Both the position numbers and the translations under genes were made by a program. From Pelosinus fermentans JBW45 (GTDB lineage Bacteria; Bacillota; Negativicutes; DSM-13327): a DNA stretch of 64,000 bases. Shown piece after piece: positions 38,555 through 47,854 of the stretch (its first letter is position 1; each line of letters begins with the position of its first letter). The notes under the pieces were generated by a model. It was not told the origin of the DNA. It ran no database searches and worked only from the letters and a program-made list of their open reading frames with translations. The stretch is taken from the NCBI RefSeq assembly GCF_000271665.2, contig NZ_CP010978.1, positions 3,316,501 to 3,380,500 on the forward strand. The letters run 5' to 3'.

Positions 38555-39556
38555 TCATTGATATGGCTTTGTCGCCCCCACTGCTTGGCTTGGTCGATTC
38601 AGTCCCTTGGCTGCACTGCTGTCTTTTTTTGATCTTCTGTATTGATCAAAAAACACAGCACTAACAATAACGGCACCAATTACAATTTGCTGCAAGAAAG
38701 GCGAAACATTCAGAAGATTTAAGCCATTGCGCAGCATCCCAATCAGAATCGCTCCCATAAGCGTACCGCCAATAGATCCCTCACCGCCATTTAAACTGGT
38801 ACCACCAATGATAACGGCAGCAATGGCATCTAGCTCATAGCCGATTCCTGCAATAGGCTGGGCAGCATTTAAACGACCTGTCAAAATAACGGCACCAATA
38901 CCGCATGTTATGCCACAAATGATATAGGCCCATGTTTCTACAGACTTCACATTAATTCCCGATAAACGAGCAGCTTCTTTATTTCCTCCAATAGCGTAAA
39001 TGTGACGACCAAATTTAGTATAATTTAAAATAAAGATCGCAATCATTACAACAACAAAAGCATAAATGACAGGAATCGGAATACTCATCAGGTTTCCTGC
39101 GCTTATAAAACGAAATTCACTAGGAAACATATGTATAGTCTGCCCGTTTGTAATAAATAAGGCGGCTCCTCTTGCCACACTCATCATACCAAGGGTTGCA
39201 ATGAATGCTGGAATTTTAAGTTTGGCAATTAATATTCCATTCATAAAGCCTAATAAAGCACCGACTAGAATTCCACTCAGTATCGGTATGCCAATACCAA
39301 TATCTAAATGTAACGTTAAGCCGATTATTACACTGGAAAATGCCGTCAGCGGGCCTACGGATAAATCAATACCAGAGGTGAGAATAACAAAGGTCATGCC
39401 GACGGCAATAATCGTTGAAATCGAAACTTGCAGCAAAATATTGAGTAGATTGGCAATATCCAGGAAATGAGGACTGCTAACTGACAAAAATATAAACAAT
39501 GCGACAATTGCAATTCCGATTCCGAATCGATCTGCAATTTTATGAAACATTTCCAA
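38555..39556 (-). CDS. rbsC: Ribose ABC transporter permease
   Basis: A 333-residue polytopic permease of the BPD_transp_2 family: FVILTSGIDLSVGPLTAFSS, TLGMMSVARGAALFITNG and AAVIIGGTSLNGGEGSIGG (the ABC-contacting EAA-like loop). The tail after FFDQYRRSK is about 25 residues of polar sequence. It overlaps rbsA by 17 bases. Confidence 0.94.
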   Translation of the reverse strand: MEMFHKIADRFGIGIAIVALFIFLSVSSPHFLDIANLLNILLQVSISTIIAVGMTFVILTSGIDLSVGPLTAFSSVIIGLTLHLDIGIGIPILSGILVGALLGFMNGILIAKLKIPAFIATLGMMSVARGAALFITNGQTIHMFPSEFRFISAGNLMSIPIPVIYAFVVVMIAIFILNYTKFGRHIYAIGGNKEAARLSGINVKSVETWAYIICGITCGIGAVILTGRLNAAQPIAGIGYELDAIAAVIIGGTSLNGGEGSIGGTLMGAILIGMLRNGLNLLNVSPFLQQIVIGAVIVSAVFFDQYRRSKKDSSAAKGLNRPSQAVGATKPYQ

Positions 39557-41051
39557 CGCCCCCCAACATCAATGGCATAATTCCCTCCTGGGTAATCGTA
39601 CCATCATTTTCAAATTCACCAGAAATCCTTCCCTGATTCATTACGATAACCCGATTACTGACTCTAATAATTTCAGGTAAATCAGAAGACACCATAATAA
39701 TGCTCTTGCCTAACTGAGCTAATCCATTCATCAATTTATAAATTTCAGCCCTTGCTCCTACATCGATCCCCCGAGTCGGCTCATCAAAAATCAATATTTG
39801 ACAATCCGTCAAAAGCCACTTTCCGATAATCACCTTTTGCTGATTTCCCCCGCTTAAAAACTTCACCAACTTATGAATAGAATTGGTAGCTACATTTAAA
39901 GCTTGTACGCTATTCTTAGCCTCCAACTGTTCTTTCTTGCGACTAAGGAAAAAGCCATTGCACACTCTGGGCAAATTTGCCATGGTAATATTTTGATCAA
40001 TCCCCATGCTAAGTACTAACCCATCTCTCTTCCGATCTTCACTGAGATAGCCAATACCATGACCAATCGCCTGTATTGGAGAGTGAATTTCCACCTGGGC
40101 TCCCTGAAGCAATATCCTGCCCGCATCCATTTTTTCTGCACCAAAGAGCAGCCTCATCAGCTCACTCCTGCCAGCACCAACCAAACCTGCAAATCCCAAA
40201 ATTTCACCTTTTCTTAAAATAAAGCTGGCGTTTTGTACAACATTACCCCAGCTAATATTTTTCACTTCCAGCAAGACCTCTCCAATATGATCCCTGACTG
40301 GTTTATCCATTTTTTCTAATGTCCGTCCCACCATCATCGTAATCAATTGATCGATTGTCACATCTTTCATATTAACAGTTCCTATATCTTGACCATCTCG
40401 CATGACAGTGATGCGATCTACAATTTCACTAAGTTCCTGCAGTCGATGAGAAATGTAAATAATCGCCACGCCTTGACTTTTCAGCTTGTGAATGATCCGA
40501 AACAATTCATGGGTATCCTTATCACTAATCGAGGAAGTTGGCTCATCCATGATAATAATTTGACGTTTTTTCACTAATGACCGGGCAATTTCTACCATCT
40601 GCTGCTGGGCTGTACTCATTTCCTTAACCAGTCTTTTGGGATTGATATCGATATTCATTTCACGAAAGATTTCTTCTGCCTGCTTTTCCATTTTTTCTTT
40701 ATCAACTATATAGAAGGGAGATTTAACAATTTCTTCTCCCAAAAAAATATTTTCTGCCACGCTCATTCCTGGGATTAAACTCATTTCCTGATAAATGGTG
40801 CTAATGCCAAGATCACGAGAAATGTGAGCATTTTTAATGTCTACTTCTTTACCGTACAATAGAACTGTACCGCTGTCTTTTTGATGGGCGCCACTCATAA
40901 TCTTAATCAAGGTCGATTTACCTGCGCCATTTTCTCCTAATAAGCAATGAACTTCTCCTTTACGGAGTTCAAAGTTAATATGATCTAAAGCCTGCACTCC
41001 AGGAAAAGCCTTATTGATATCCTGCATGCGTAGAATAACTTCATGGTCCAT
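39540..41051 (-). CDS. rbsA: Ribose ABC transporter ATP-binding protein
   Basis: A 503-residue protein with two ABC cassettes. The first has GENGAGKSTLIKIMSG and MSTAQQQMVEIARSLVKK; the second has the usual degenerate Walker A GLVGAGRSELMRLLFG and LSGGNQQKVIIGKWLL. The ATG at 41051 follows GGGGGTGA; 22 open codons upstream are rejected. It lies 17 bases after rbsD. Confidence 0.95.
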   Translation of the reverse strand: MDHEVILRMQDINKAFPGVQALDHINFELRKGEVHCLLGENGAGKSTLIKIMSGAHQKDSGTVLLYGKEVDIKNAHISRDLGISTIYQEMSLIPGMSVAENIFLGEEIVKSPFYIVDKEKMEKQAEEIFREMNIDINPKRLVKEMSTAQQQMVEIARSLVKKRQIIIMDEPTSSISDKDTHELFRIIHKLKSQGVAIIYISHRLQELSEIVDRITVMRDGQDIGTVNMKDVTIDQLITMMVGRTLEKMDKPVRDHIGEVLLEVKNISWGNVVQNASFILRKGEILGFAGLVGAGRSELMRLLFGAEKMDAGRILLQGAQVEIHSPIQAIGHGIGYLSEDRKRDGLVLSMGIDQNITMANLPRVCNGFFLSRKKEQLEAKNSVQALNVATNSIHKLVKFLSGGNQQKVIIGKWLLTDCQILIFDEPTRGIDVGARAEIYKLMNGLAQLGKSIIMVSSDLPEIIRVSNRVIVMNQGRISGEFENDGTITQEGIMPLMLGGVGNVS

Positions 41052-41068
41052 ACCGTAATCACCCCCAG

Positions 41069-41464
41069 TTAAAAGTTGACACCTGAATTTAGTATAATGT
41101 TGGCGTAAGGAGTACACTCACCAGTGCGAATCACAGCAACTGCCTTCTGATTCATTTCCTTAAACTCTTCGTGACTACATCGATGAATAGGCACAGCTCC
41201 TAACAGTTCCTTCACACCCTCATACATCTTTGGGCTGACGGTTTCCATCTCATTGGCTATCACCGCACTCTCCACCTCTAGTTCTTGCAATATTACACAG
41301 AGCGTTTCTAAAAATCCTGGAACACCAGGAGTCAAGGCTATATCAATCCGCCGTATTCCTTGCGGTATTGGCAAACCACAGTCTCCAATGACTAGCTGAT
41401 CTTTGTGTCCCATACCAGCAATGACTTCACTGATCCCTTGATTTAATACTCCAATTTTCTTCAT
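41069..41464 (-). CDS. rbsD: D-ribose pyranase
   Basis: RbsD interconverts pyranose and furanose forms of ribose. The 131-residue protein shows GMGHKDQLVIGDCGLPIPQG with the catalytic His, and the C-terminal TGECTPYANIILNSGVNF. It overlaps rbsK by ATGA. Confidence 0.95.
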   Translation of the reverse strand: MKKIGVLNQGISEVIAGMGHKDQLVIGDCGLPIPQGIRRIDIALTPGVPGFLETLCVILQELEVESAVIANEMETVSPKMYEGVKELLGAVPIHRCSHEEFKEMNQKAVAVIRTGECTPYANIILNSGVNF

Positions 41465-42390
41465 TGCTGCCCCTCCTGTTTACGAATAAATTCGTCTACT
41501 TCGTCTCGCCAAGGCAATGATGGCTGGGCTCCAGGTCTCGTCACTGCTATAGCCGCTACAGCTGCTGCAAATTTTGCACTTTCCAGCACTGTTTTCCCCT
41601 CCGCTAAGGCAGTGGCTAGTGCGCCAACATACGCATCTCCAGCAGCAGTCGTATCTACTGCGTCTACCTTATAGGGGAGTATCTGCTGCTTCTGCTCTAC
41701 AGTACAGCATAAAGCCCCTTTACTGCCTAATGTAATAATGACGGCTGCTGCGCCCCTATCTAATAGAACTTGTGCCGCTTCATCTTCTGCGCCAGCTTTA
41801 CCGCCCGTAAGCACCGATGCTTCTGTCTCATTGGGAATCAGAATATCGATCATCGATAAGAGTCCCTCTGAAATCAGGCGCGCTGGTGCAGGATTCAAAA
41901 TTGTAGTCCACCCTTTCCCCTTGGCGGCCCTAATTGTATATTCCACGATTGTTTCTGGTATTTCATTCTGTACAAGAAGAATTCCAGGCACTTCTGCCGC
42001 TTCCAATGCTGAATCTATGTCTTGCTGACAACATGCGTAATTAGCTCCAGGCACTACCACGATGGAATTGGCTCCCCTTTGATCCACTGTAATTAATGCT
42101 GTACCAGTAGAAGTTTCAGCTAAAGATATATAGGAAGTACCTACCCCGCTTTGCGAAAGACTGCACCGCAACCTTTCACCAAATTCATCCCGCCCGACAG
42201 CTCCTACCATTGTTACCTTCGATCCCAATTTAGCTGCGGTCACCGCTTGGTTCCCACCCTTGCCGCCTGGAAAGGTTGTAAACGTTTTCCCGAAAATAGT
42301 TTCACCCTTTTGGGGCAGCTCAGCAACGGTTACCACTAAATCCATATTTAGGCTGCCCACAACCAGTATTGGTTTTGTCAATGTGCTCAT
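41461..42390 (-). CDS. rbsK: Ribokinase
   Basis: A 309-residue PfkB-family kinase: VVGSLNMDLVVTVAELPQKG, the glycine-rich FPGGKGGNQAVTAAKLG, and DTTAAGDAYVGALATALAEG with the catalytic Asp. It phosphorylates ribose to ribose-5-phosphate, feeding PRPP and so purine synthesis. It overlaps rbsR (ATGA) and rbsD. Confidence 0.96.
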   Translation of the reverse strand: MSTLTKPILVVGSLNMDLVVTVAELPQKGETIFGKTFTTFPGGKGGNQAVTAAKLGSKVTMVGAVGRDEFGERLRCSLSQSGVGTSYISLAETSTGTALITVDQRGANSIVVVPGANYACCQQDIDSALEAAEVPGILLVQNEIPETIVEYTIRAAKGKGWTTILNPAPARLISEGLLSMIDILIPNETEASVLTGGKAGAEDEAAQVLLDRGAAAVIITLGSKGALCCTVEQKQQILPYKVDAVDTTAAGDAYVGALATALAEGKTVLESAKFAAAVAAIAVTRPGAQPSLPWRDEVDEFIRKQEGQQ

Positions 42391-43427
42391 TTTGATTCCT
42401 CCAAGCCACCTGAAGATTGACGAATCATCAGTTCAGGTACAAATATCTTTTCATGCGGACTGCTTCGTTCACCTGTAATATGCTCTACCAATAGCTTTAT
42501 CGCATATTGTCCCATCTCATATACAGGTTGCCGAATCGTAGTTAATAACGGCTTATACCATGTCGCCAACCGTATATCATCAAAACCAACAACGGCTACA
42601 TCCTCTGGTACCCGAATGCCATATTGGTTCAAGCATTCAATTGCACCGATGGCCATGATATCGTTAGATGCAAAAATAGCATCGAATTGGTAGCGACTCA
42701 ATAACAGATTCTCCACTGCAGCATAACCGCTCTCATAGGTAAAAGCACCAATAAACGCCAACTTCTTGTCATACTGAATGTTATAGCTAAGAAGAGCATC
42801 TTGGTAACCACTTGCCCGCTCAGCTCCTGAAGAAAGTTTTGGCAATCCGCTAATAAAGGCAATCCGCCGCTTACCTCTTTCAATTAAATGCTTGGTGGCC
42901 ATGAAGGCCCCTAAGCGATTATCCGTACTAACACCACTGGCCTTCATTCCCTCTACTCTCCGATCCAGCAAAACAACAGGGATACCTAATGAATCTAACA
43001 ACGCAATATTTTTTTTGTTGTCAACACTTTCAGTAAATGCTATGCCATCCACACGTTTACTATACAAAAACTGGATGTATTTTTTCTCTTCTTCTGTTTT
43101 TCCATCGGTATTACACAAGATAACAGCATAATTATGTATTTTAGCCGCATCTTGAACCCCCCTCACCAACGCAGGAAAAAAAGGATTTTCGATATCCGGA
43201 ATAATAAGACCAATGCTACGAGATTCTTTTATCTTTAACGCTCTTGCCACATCATTTGGCTGATATTGCAATTCTTTGGTCGCTAGCAAAACACGCTCTG
43301 CTAACAATGGTGAGACTCGGTCTTTTCCATTCAAGATTCGCGACACTGTTGCAATGGAAACTTCAGCCCTTTTCGCGACATCTTTAATTGTTACATTTCT
43401 AAAGTTTTCTTTATCATATGCCATCAT
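42387..43427 (-). CDS. rbsR: LacI-family ribose operon repressor
   Basis: A 346-residue LacI-type regulator: HTH VTIKDVAKRAEVSIATVSRI at the N-terminus, then a ribose-binding-like domain (SIGLIIPDIENPFFPALVRG). Two adjacent ATGs are possible; AGGAG is three bases before the first and six before the second. It is the first gene of the rbs operon, and a perfect operator palindrome lies 23 bases upstream, so autoregulation is likely. Confidence 0.9.
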   Translation of the reverse strand: MMAYDKENFRNVTIKDVAKRAEVSIATVSRILNGKDRVSPLLAERVLLATKELQYQPNDVARALKIKESRSIGLIIPDIENPFFPALVRGVQDAAKIHNYAVILCNTDGKTEEEKKYIQFLYSKRVDGIAFTESVDNKKNIALLDSLGIPVVLLDRRVEGMKASGVSTDNRLGAFMATKHLIERGKRRIAFISGLPKLSSGAERASGYQDALLSYNIQYDKKLAFIGAFTYESGYAAVENLLLSRYQFDAIFASNDIMAIGAIECLNQYGIRVPEDVAVVGFDDIRLATWYKPLLTTIRQPVYEMGQYAIKLLVEHITGERSSPHEKIFVPELMIRQSSGGLEESK

Positions 43428-43449
43428 ATACTCCTAACCAGTTATCCTT

Positions 43450-43461
43450 GTAAACGTTTAC
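43450..43461 (-). promoter_or_regulatory. LacI-family operator upstream of rbsR
   Basis: GTAAACGTTTAC, a perfect 12-bp palindrome with the central CG typical of LacI/PurR/RbsR operators, lies between the likely promoter and the rbsR start. It could also be read as a catabolite-responsive element for CcpA. Confidence 0.75.
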
Positions 43462-43580
43462 TTAACCTTTCTACCTGAAACAATAAAATTCCTGCTTATT
43501 TTTCAAAAATTTATAGAATATTTAGATTTATGCAACTATTGTCCTGGCAAACTAATAATATTTATACATTTTGATGCTGA

Positions 43581-43619
43581 AAAGAAATCAGGAAAGCTTT
43601 TAGCCTTCCTGATTTCTTT
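43581..43619 (-). terminator. Terminator overlapping the end of the DUF3006 gene
   Basis: AAAGAAATCAGGAA pairs with its complement around an 11-base loop. The stem contains the last codons and stop of the DUF3006 gene. Confidence 0.8.
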
Positions 43620-43827
43620 CCATTATTTCTTTTAGTAATCGCTCTGCTTCTGCTTTGGCTGCTATCGTTGCCTCATGATCGACTTGCAGCTCCATGGTTA
43701 TGACATCCCCTTCTTGGGCTTCACTTGGCAAACTCTCTCGAGGCCATACGACTTGCACTTCTTCATCGTCCAATAATAATACTGCTTTATCCCCTTCAAA
43801 ACGATCAATTACAGCTAAAACCTTCAT
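43600..43827 (-). CDS. DUF3006 domain protein
   Basis: A 75-residue acidic protein, MKVLAVIDRFEGDKAVLLLD at the start, WPRESLPSEAQEGDVI in the middle: the DUF3006 pattern, predicted as a small beta-rich domain with a C-terminal helix. Function is unknown; family members are usually encoded next to ComEC-like metallo-hydrolases, as here (four bases apart). Co-transcribed with that gene. Confidence 0.85.
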   Translation of the reverse strand: MKVLAVIDRFEGDKAVLLLDDEEVQVVWPRESLPSEAQEGDVITMELQVDHEATIAAKAEAERLLKEIMERNQEG

Positions 43828-43831
43828 ACTG

Positions 43832-44707
43832 TTATTTCTCCTTTGTTATGGTATAGGTTTTACCATCACTATTGATTGTCACCGTACCATCGGTATCAGT
43901 ACGATATACTTTTGCTTTAGCCTCACCATATTTTTTTAATGTAGAAGGATGAGGATGATGATAATCATTATTCGCACCTAACGAGATAATAGCAGCTTCA
44001 GGAGCTACGGCTTTTAAGAAAGAAACTGAAGAAGATGTATTACTGCCGTGGTGGCCAGCTTTTAAAATCGTACTTTTCAGTTCTGTTTTATACTTTTTCA
44101 ACATACGCTCTTCTGATTCCTTCTCTGCATCGCCTGTTAGCAGCATCGAAAAATCATGATATATCAATTTTGCTACAATGGAATTGTTGTTTAGTTCTGA
44201 GTCTTTTATAAAAGGTTTCTCCGGTGCCAAAATTTTTAGTTTTATATCATTTGCGATAACAATTTCCGTACCAGCAGTAAGAACTGAAAACGGTATCTTC
44301 TTACTTTGTACTAAGGATAAATATTTACGGTACAATGCTGTAGTCGTCGTTTGTCCGCTGTCATAAATTTGATTTACTTTAAAATTCTCTAGAATACTCG
44401 ACATTCCCCCTAAGTGATCGGCATGAGGATGAGTAATAATCACTTTATCGATCGTTGTAATTCCTTCTTTTTTTATGTACGCTGCTAATTTGTCTTTCGT
44501 GCCAGTATCTCCTGTATCAACCAATACAGTTTGTCCTGCCGCTCGAATTAAAATAGCATCTCCTTGCCCAATATCCAACACCTTCACAGTAAGAGGAGAA
44601 TTTGTCTGTCCTTGACTGACATTTGCCTCTCTGTCTTTAACACATCCTGCTGCTACCAGCATAGCAAGGGTTATCAGAAGTACCCCAAACCACTTACGTC
44701 CCATCAT
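43832..44707 (-). CDS. ComEC/Rec2-like metallo-beta-lactamase-fold lipoprotein
   Basis: A 291-residue secreted or lipid-anchored hydrolase. The ATG at 44707 has AGGAGGTAAA upstream; MMGRKWFGVLLITLAMLVAAGC is a lipoprotein signal. The hydrolase domain shows THPHADHLGGMSSIL, LLTGDAEKESE and AGHHGSNTSSS, matching the C-terminal domain of the competence protein ComEC without its membrane channel. A nuclease-like role outside the cell is possible, but the substrate is unknown. Confidence 0.9.
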   Translation of the reverse strand: MMGRKWFGVLLITLAMLVAAGCVKDREANVSQGQTNSPLTVKVLDIGQGDAILIRAAGQTVLVDTGDTGTKDKLAAYIKKEGITTIDKVIITHPHADHLGGMSSILENFKVNQIYDSGQTTTTALYRKYLSLVQSKKIPFSVLTAGTEIVIANDIKLKILAPEKPFIKDSELNNNSIVAKLIYHDFSMLLTGDAEKESEERMLKKYKTELKSTILKAGHHGSNTSSSVSFLKAVAPEAAIISLGANNDYHHPHPSTLKKYGEAKAKVYRTDTDGTVTINSDGKTYTITKEK

Positions 44708-44770
44708 TTTACCTCCTAAAATAATACCACTCCTTCCTTGCAAACATGAGAACGGCTATCTCTCATAACT

Positions 44771-44797
44771 AAAAAGACTTGGTTTACACCAAGCCTT
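44771..44797 (-). terminator. Terminator of the toxin-antitoxin operon
   Basis: AAGGCTTGGT and ACCAAGTCTT pair around GTAA on the minus strand, then TTTTTAG. It separates the toxin gene from the hydrolase operon. Confidence 0.75.
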
Positions 44798-44847
44798 AGC
44801 TGCATGCCGAAATTTTAAAAGAACTATATCCTTATATGATACAAAAA

Positions 44848-45198
44848 TTATACCTCAACCAACCCTAAACTCACTTTAATTGATTCATCAACCATAGACA
44901 TAATATCTTCACTCAAATGAGAAACTTTTTCTTTTAAACGACGCTTATCAATGGTGCGCAGTTGTTCTAAAAGAATCACAGAATCTTTTTCCAAATTCGA
45001 TTGTTTCGAGTTGATTTCCACATGAGTCGGCAGCTTAGCCTTCGAAATTTGCGAAGTAATGGCTACTACGATAATGGTCGGACTATATTTATTACCAACA
45101 TCATTTTGGATGACCAAAACGGGACGATGCCCTCCTTGTTCCGAACCCACTACCGGACTTAAATTGGCATAATAAATATCTCCACGTTTTACGACCAT
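44848..45198 (-). CDS. ndoA: MazF/EndoA-type mRNA interferase toxin
   Basis: A 116-residue PemK/MazF-family endoribonuclease: [40 protein letters not shown] and [17 protein letters not shown] match Bacillus EndoA almost motif for motif. It cleaves single-stranded mRNA at short sites. Its gene follows the antitoxin by three bases. Chromosomal placement next to nnr and acpS is typical of Firmicutes. Confidence 0.94.
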   Translation of the reverse strand: MVVKRGDIYYANLSPVVGSEQGGHRPVLVIQNDVGNKYSPTIIVVAITSQISKAKLPTHVEINSKQSNLEKDSVILLEQLRTIDKRRLKEKVSHLSEDIMSMVDESIKVSLGLVEV

Positions 45199-45201
45199 CT
45201 T

Positions 45202-45474
45202 TTATTCACGCTCCGCCAGTAGGGTAGGCATTTCAAATAGATCTGCATCAGCTAGCAAGCCTTCCTCTGCTAATGTCAGATTAATCCCAGCCATCTCCTG
45301 ATATCCCTTACGCATTTTATCATATATTTCCTTACGTCTACGCTCTTCAATACACAGTCGCATGGCATCACGCACAAATTGACTACGGCTTAATTTTTCA
45401 ATTGCAATAATACCATCTACTTCTTGAAGCAAGCTATTCGGGATACTAATCATAATACGCCTCAATTCTGCCAC
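45202..45474 (-). CDS. ndoAI: EndoAI-type ribbon-helix-helix antitoxin
   Basis: A 90-residue RHH protein starting at the GTG at 45474: VAELRRIMISIPNSLLQEVD, then SRSQFVRDAMRLCIEERRR and MRKGYQEMAGINLTLAEEGL, the region that wraps the toxin. The length is close to EndoAI (93). The frame is open 11 codons upstream, but those overlap the GGGGGTGA ribosome site. It blocks EndoA and probably represses its own promoter. Confidence 0.9.
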   Translation of the reverse strand: MAELRRIMISIPNSLLQEVDGIIAIEKLSRSQFVRDAMRLCIEERRRKEIYDKMRKGYQEMAGINLTLAEEGLLADADLFEMPTLLAERE

Positions 45475-45515
45475 GCCTTCACCCCCGCCAGTTAACACAA
45501 CATTCATATAGATAG

Positions 45516-45544
45516 ATTATAGTTTCTTTATATACAAATGTCAA
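45516..45544 (-). promoter_or_regulatory. Promoter of the toxin-antitoxin operon
   Basis: Perfect consensus TTGACA-N17-TATAAT about 40 bases upstream of the antitoxin start. Confidence 0.85.
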
Positions 45545-45775
45545 TTTTTTTATACACGATTTTATCATTTGGCGAATGATGACCGGCTGCGCACATATTT
45601 AAATAACCAAAGACTTGACTCAAATGGAGTATTAACTCGCATTTGGATCGTAGTCACACTTATCCACCGAAATTAGCCGCTCTACCTGCTGCTTATCGAA
45701 AATGGGAGTCTTGAGCGACTTGTCATTGAATAACCCCACTATCATAAGTATGCATGAAACAAGAGGAATTTATGC
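45545..45775. other. Spacer between nnr and the toxin-antitoxin promoter
   Basis: Contains a hairpin at 45621-45645 (CAAATGGAGT with an imperfect complement). A 37-codon open frame (45632-45745, minus) lacks a ribosome site. No alr gene is present, although it is often found here in relatives. Confidence 0.4.
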
Positions 45776-47329
45776 CTAATCATTTTCTTGAATACCAAAT
45801 ATTGCTGCTGGCAATGCCTTAATGATATCACTTGCGATCATACCAATCATTCCATTTCTGGCGACAATATCTCCAGCTAAACCGTGAATATACACACCAG
45901 CCAATGCTGCTTCATGACTTGACAAGCCTTGGCCGACAAATCCTGCAATGATTCCAGTTAGCACATCACCAGCACCGCCAGTTGCCATACCAGCATTACC
46001 ACTACTATTAATATATACCTCACCATCTGGAAATGCGACTACTGTACGTGCTCCTTTTAAAATAATAATACTTCCCCACTCAATCGCCGCCTGACGAGCA
46101 ATATATATGCGATCTTGATTGACCTCTTCGGCAGTTAAATCGACAAGCCGCGCCATCTCTCCAGGGTGCGGCGTTAGTATCGGTACAGACTTAGCCTCGG
46201 TTAATAAAGAAGTATGGTCAATCAGTGCATATAAGGCATCTGCATCAATCACTAAAGGCCTTTCGATTGTCGTAATCACACGGCGCACAAGTGACATGGT
46301 TTCTTCATGGCGGCCCAATCCAGGACCAATCACCACTACATCACTGTGCAAGGAAAGTCTTTGAAGTTCAGAAAAAGACTCTTCTCCTAAAGCACCAGGA
46401 CTCACCTCAGCTAAAGGACTGGTCATGACTTCCGTTACTTTCATTTCCATGATATCATGCAAGCTTTCAGCAATACCTAAATTTACCGTACCTGCACCAG
46501 AGCGCATAGCGGCACTTGCTGACAGGGCAGCAGCACCTGTTAATCCTCTAGAACCTGCCACTACGAATACTTTGCCGCAACTCCCTTTATGGGCATCAGG
46601 CTGTCTTTTGCCAAGCATGTTTGTCACATCGCCGCTGGTAATAAGATTCTGCTGAATTGCAATATTTTGTACCAGTAATCTAGGTACACCAATATCAGCC
46701 ACGTACAGTTCACCAACATAAAGAGCACCAGGGTATAACAAAAGTCCCTGCTTAGGCAGAGCAAACGTAATGGTATAATTTGCTTTTACCGCTACACTCT
46801 GAATCTGACCTGTATCGCCATCAACACCTGTTGGTACATCTACGGCAATAATAACCTTATTCATTTTATTCATACATTCTACAACCTGGACCATATGATC
46901 CCTAAGTTTACCAGTAAAGCCTGTACCTAGCAGCGCATCTACCAGGCAGTCCGTAAAGGTCATAGCAATTTTTACTTTATCCCAGTCGTGCTGATTTATC
47001 ACTTCTAAAATATCAATTCCCATATTGGTAATGATTTGTAAATTCGTTAACGCATCACCAACTACAGCCGTTTTACTGCCGATTAAAAAAACTTTGACTT
47101 TCGCCCCTTGGTTATGAAGATGCCTAGCAACTACATAGCCATCACCGCCATTATTTCCAGTACCAGCAAATACAGAAATCTTTTTATTATGTAAATTTCC
47201 TAGTATACTCTCAATTTGCCCAGCTACTTCTACGCCAGCATTCTCCATGAGAACAATACCAGGAATACCATATTCTTCGATTGCTGCCCTTTCTATATCT
47301 TTCATTTCAGCAACGGTTACTACTTTCAT
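45776..47329 (-). CDS. nnr: Bifunctional NAD(P)H-hydrate repair enzyme
   Basis: A 517-residue fusion of the NAD(P)HX epimerase (YjeF_N, about 1-215; FAGTGNNGGDGYVVARHL, VDVPTGVDGDTG) and the ADP-dependent dehydratase (about 235-510; VVAGSRGLTGAAALSA, VIGPGLGRHEETM, NAGMATGGAGDVLTGIIAG). It repairs hydrated nicotinamide cofactors. The ATG at 47329 has GGGGAGG upstream; 17 open codons further up overlap acpS and were rejected. It begins one base after acpS ends. Confidence 0.96.
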   Translation of the reverse strand: MKVVTVAEMKDIERAAIEEYGIPGIVLMENAGVEVAGQIESILGNLHNKKISVFAGTGNNGGDGYVVARHLHNQGAKVKVFLIGSKTAVVGDALTNLQIITNMGIDILEVINQHDWDKVKIAMTFTDCLVDALLGTGFTGKLRDHMVQVVECMNKMNKVIIAVDVPTGVDGDTGQIQSVAVKANYTITFALPKQGLLLYPGALYVGELYVADIGVPRLLVQNIAIQQNLITSGDVTNMLGKRQPDAHKGSCGKVFVVAGSRGLTGAAALSASAAMRSGAGTVNLGIAESLHDIMEMKVTEVMTSPLAEVSPGALGEESFSELQRLSLHSDVVVIGPGLGRHEETMSLVRRVITTIERPLVIDADALYALIDHTSLLTEAKSVPILTPHPGEMARLVDLTAEEVNQDRIYIARQAAIEWGSIIILKGARTVVAFPDGEVYINSSGNAGMATGGAGDVLTGIIAGFVGQGLSSHEAALAGVYIHGLAGDIVARNGMIGMIASDIIKALPAAIFGIQEND

Positions 47330-47330
47330 A

Positions 47331-47717
47331 CTATTTTCCTCCCCATAAAATGACCTGGGCAGCGGCATATTCTCGTGCATGTGTCAATGATATATATGTC
47401 ATACTAACCCCTATACTTTTAGCTAAAGCGCCAAATTGTCCACTTAAATTCACATGCGGGCAACCTTTATCATCAAGAATAATTTCAATATCCTTAAGCC
47501 TTCCACCTGCCATTCCTGTGCCAAAGGCTTTCATGACTGCTTCCTTACCAGCAAATCGTGCTGCATAAGAAGACGCTTTTTGTATACCTCGACTTTCACA
47601 ATATTGCTGTTCCTGCAGGGTGAATACTTTGTCTATAAAAGATTGGCGCATAATAGCATCTTTTATACGATTGATTTCAATAATGTCAATTCCAGTACCA
47701 ATAATCACAGATTTCAC
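47331..47717 (-). CDS. acpS: Holo-[acyl-carrier-protein] synthase
   Basis: AcpS attaches phosphopantetheine to acyl carrier protein. The 128-residue product shows GTGIDIIEINRIKDAI (metal-binding Asp) and YAARFAGKEAVMKAFGTG with the conserved Glu and Lys. It precedes nnr in the usual acpS-nnr pair. Confidence 0.96.
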   Translation of the reverse strand: MKSVIIGTGIDIIEINRIKDAIMRQSFIDKVFTLQEQQYCESRGIQKASSYAARFAGKEAVMKAFGTGMAGGRLKDIEIILDDKGCPHVNLSGQFGALAKSIGVSMTYISLTHAREYAAAQVILWGGK

Positions 47718-47792
47718 TCCATATTACCTTTTACTATCATTCATTGTACCAGCATTAACTGTCTTTTGCCAATAGATACGGGCAAAATACAA

Positions 47793-47854
47793 GAAATGAA
47801 TATAGAAAAGAAAGACTTAGCCTAGGCTAAGTCTTTCTTTTCTATATTCATTTC
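47793..47854. terminator. 62-bp perfect palindrome at the motB 3' end
   Basis: From GAAATGAATATAGAAAAGAA to its exact complement, with the centre at CCT|AGG, there is no mismatch and no spacer over 62 bp. It includes the motB stop codon (47848-47850). In RNA it would form a stem of nearly 30 bp and could end transcripts from both sides; the acpS promoter side lies beyond it. Confidence 0.9.

Noticed and set aside
45632-45745. 37-codon open frame upstream of the toxin-antitoxin promoter (minus)
   Set aside because: No ribosome site and it ends in a hairpin; too short to judge. Could be a relic but cannot be supported.
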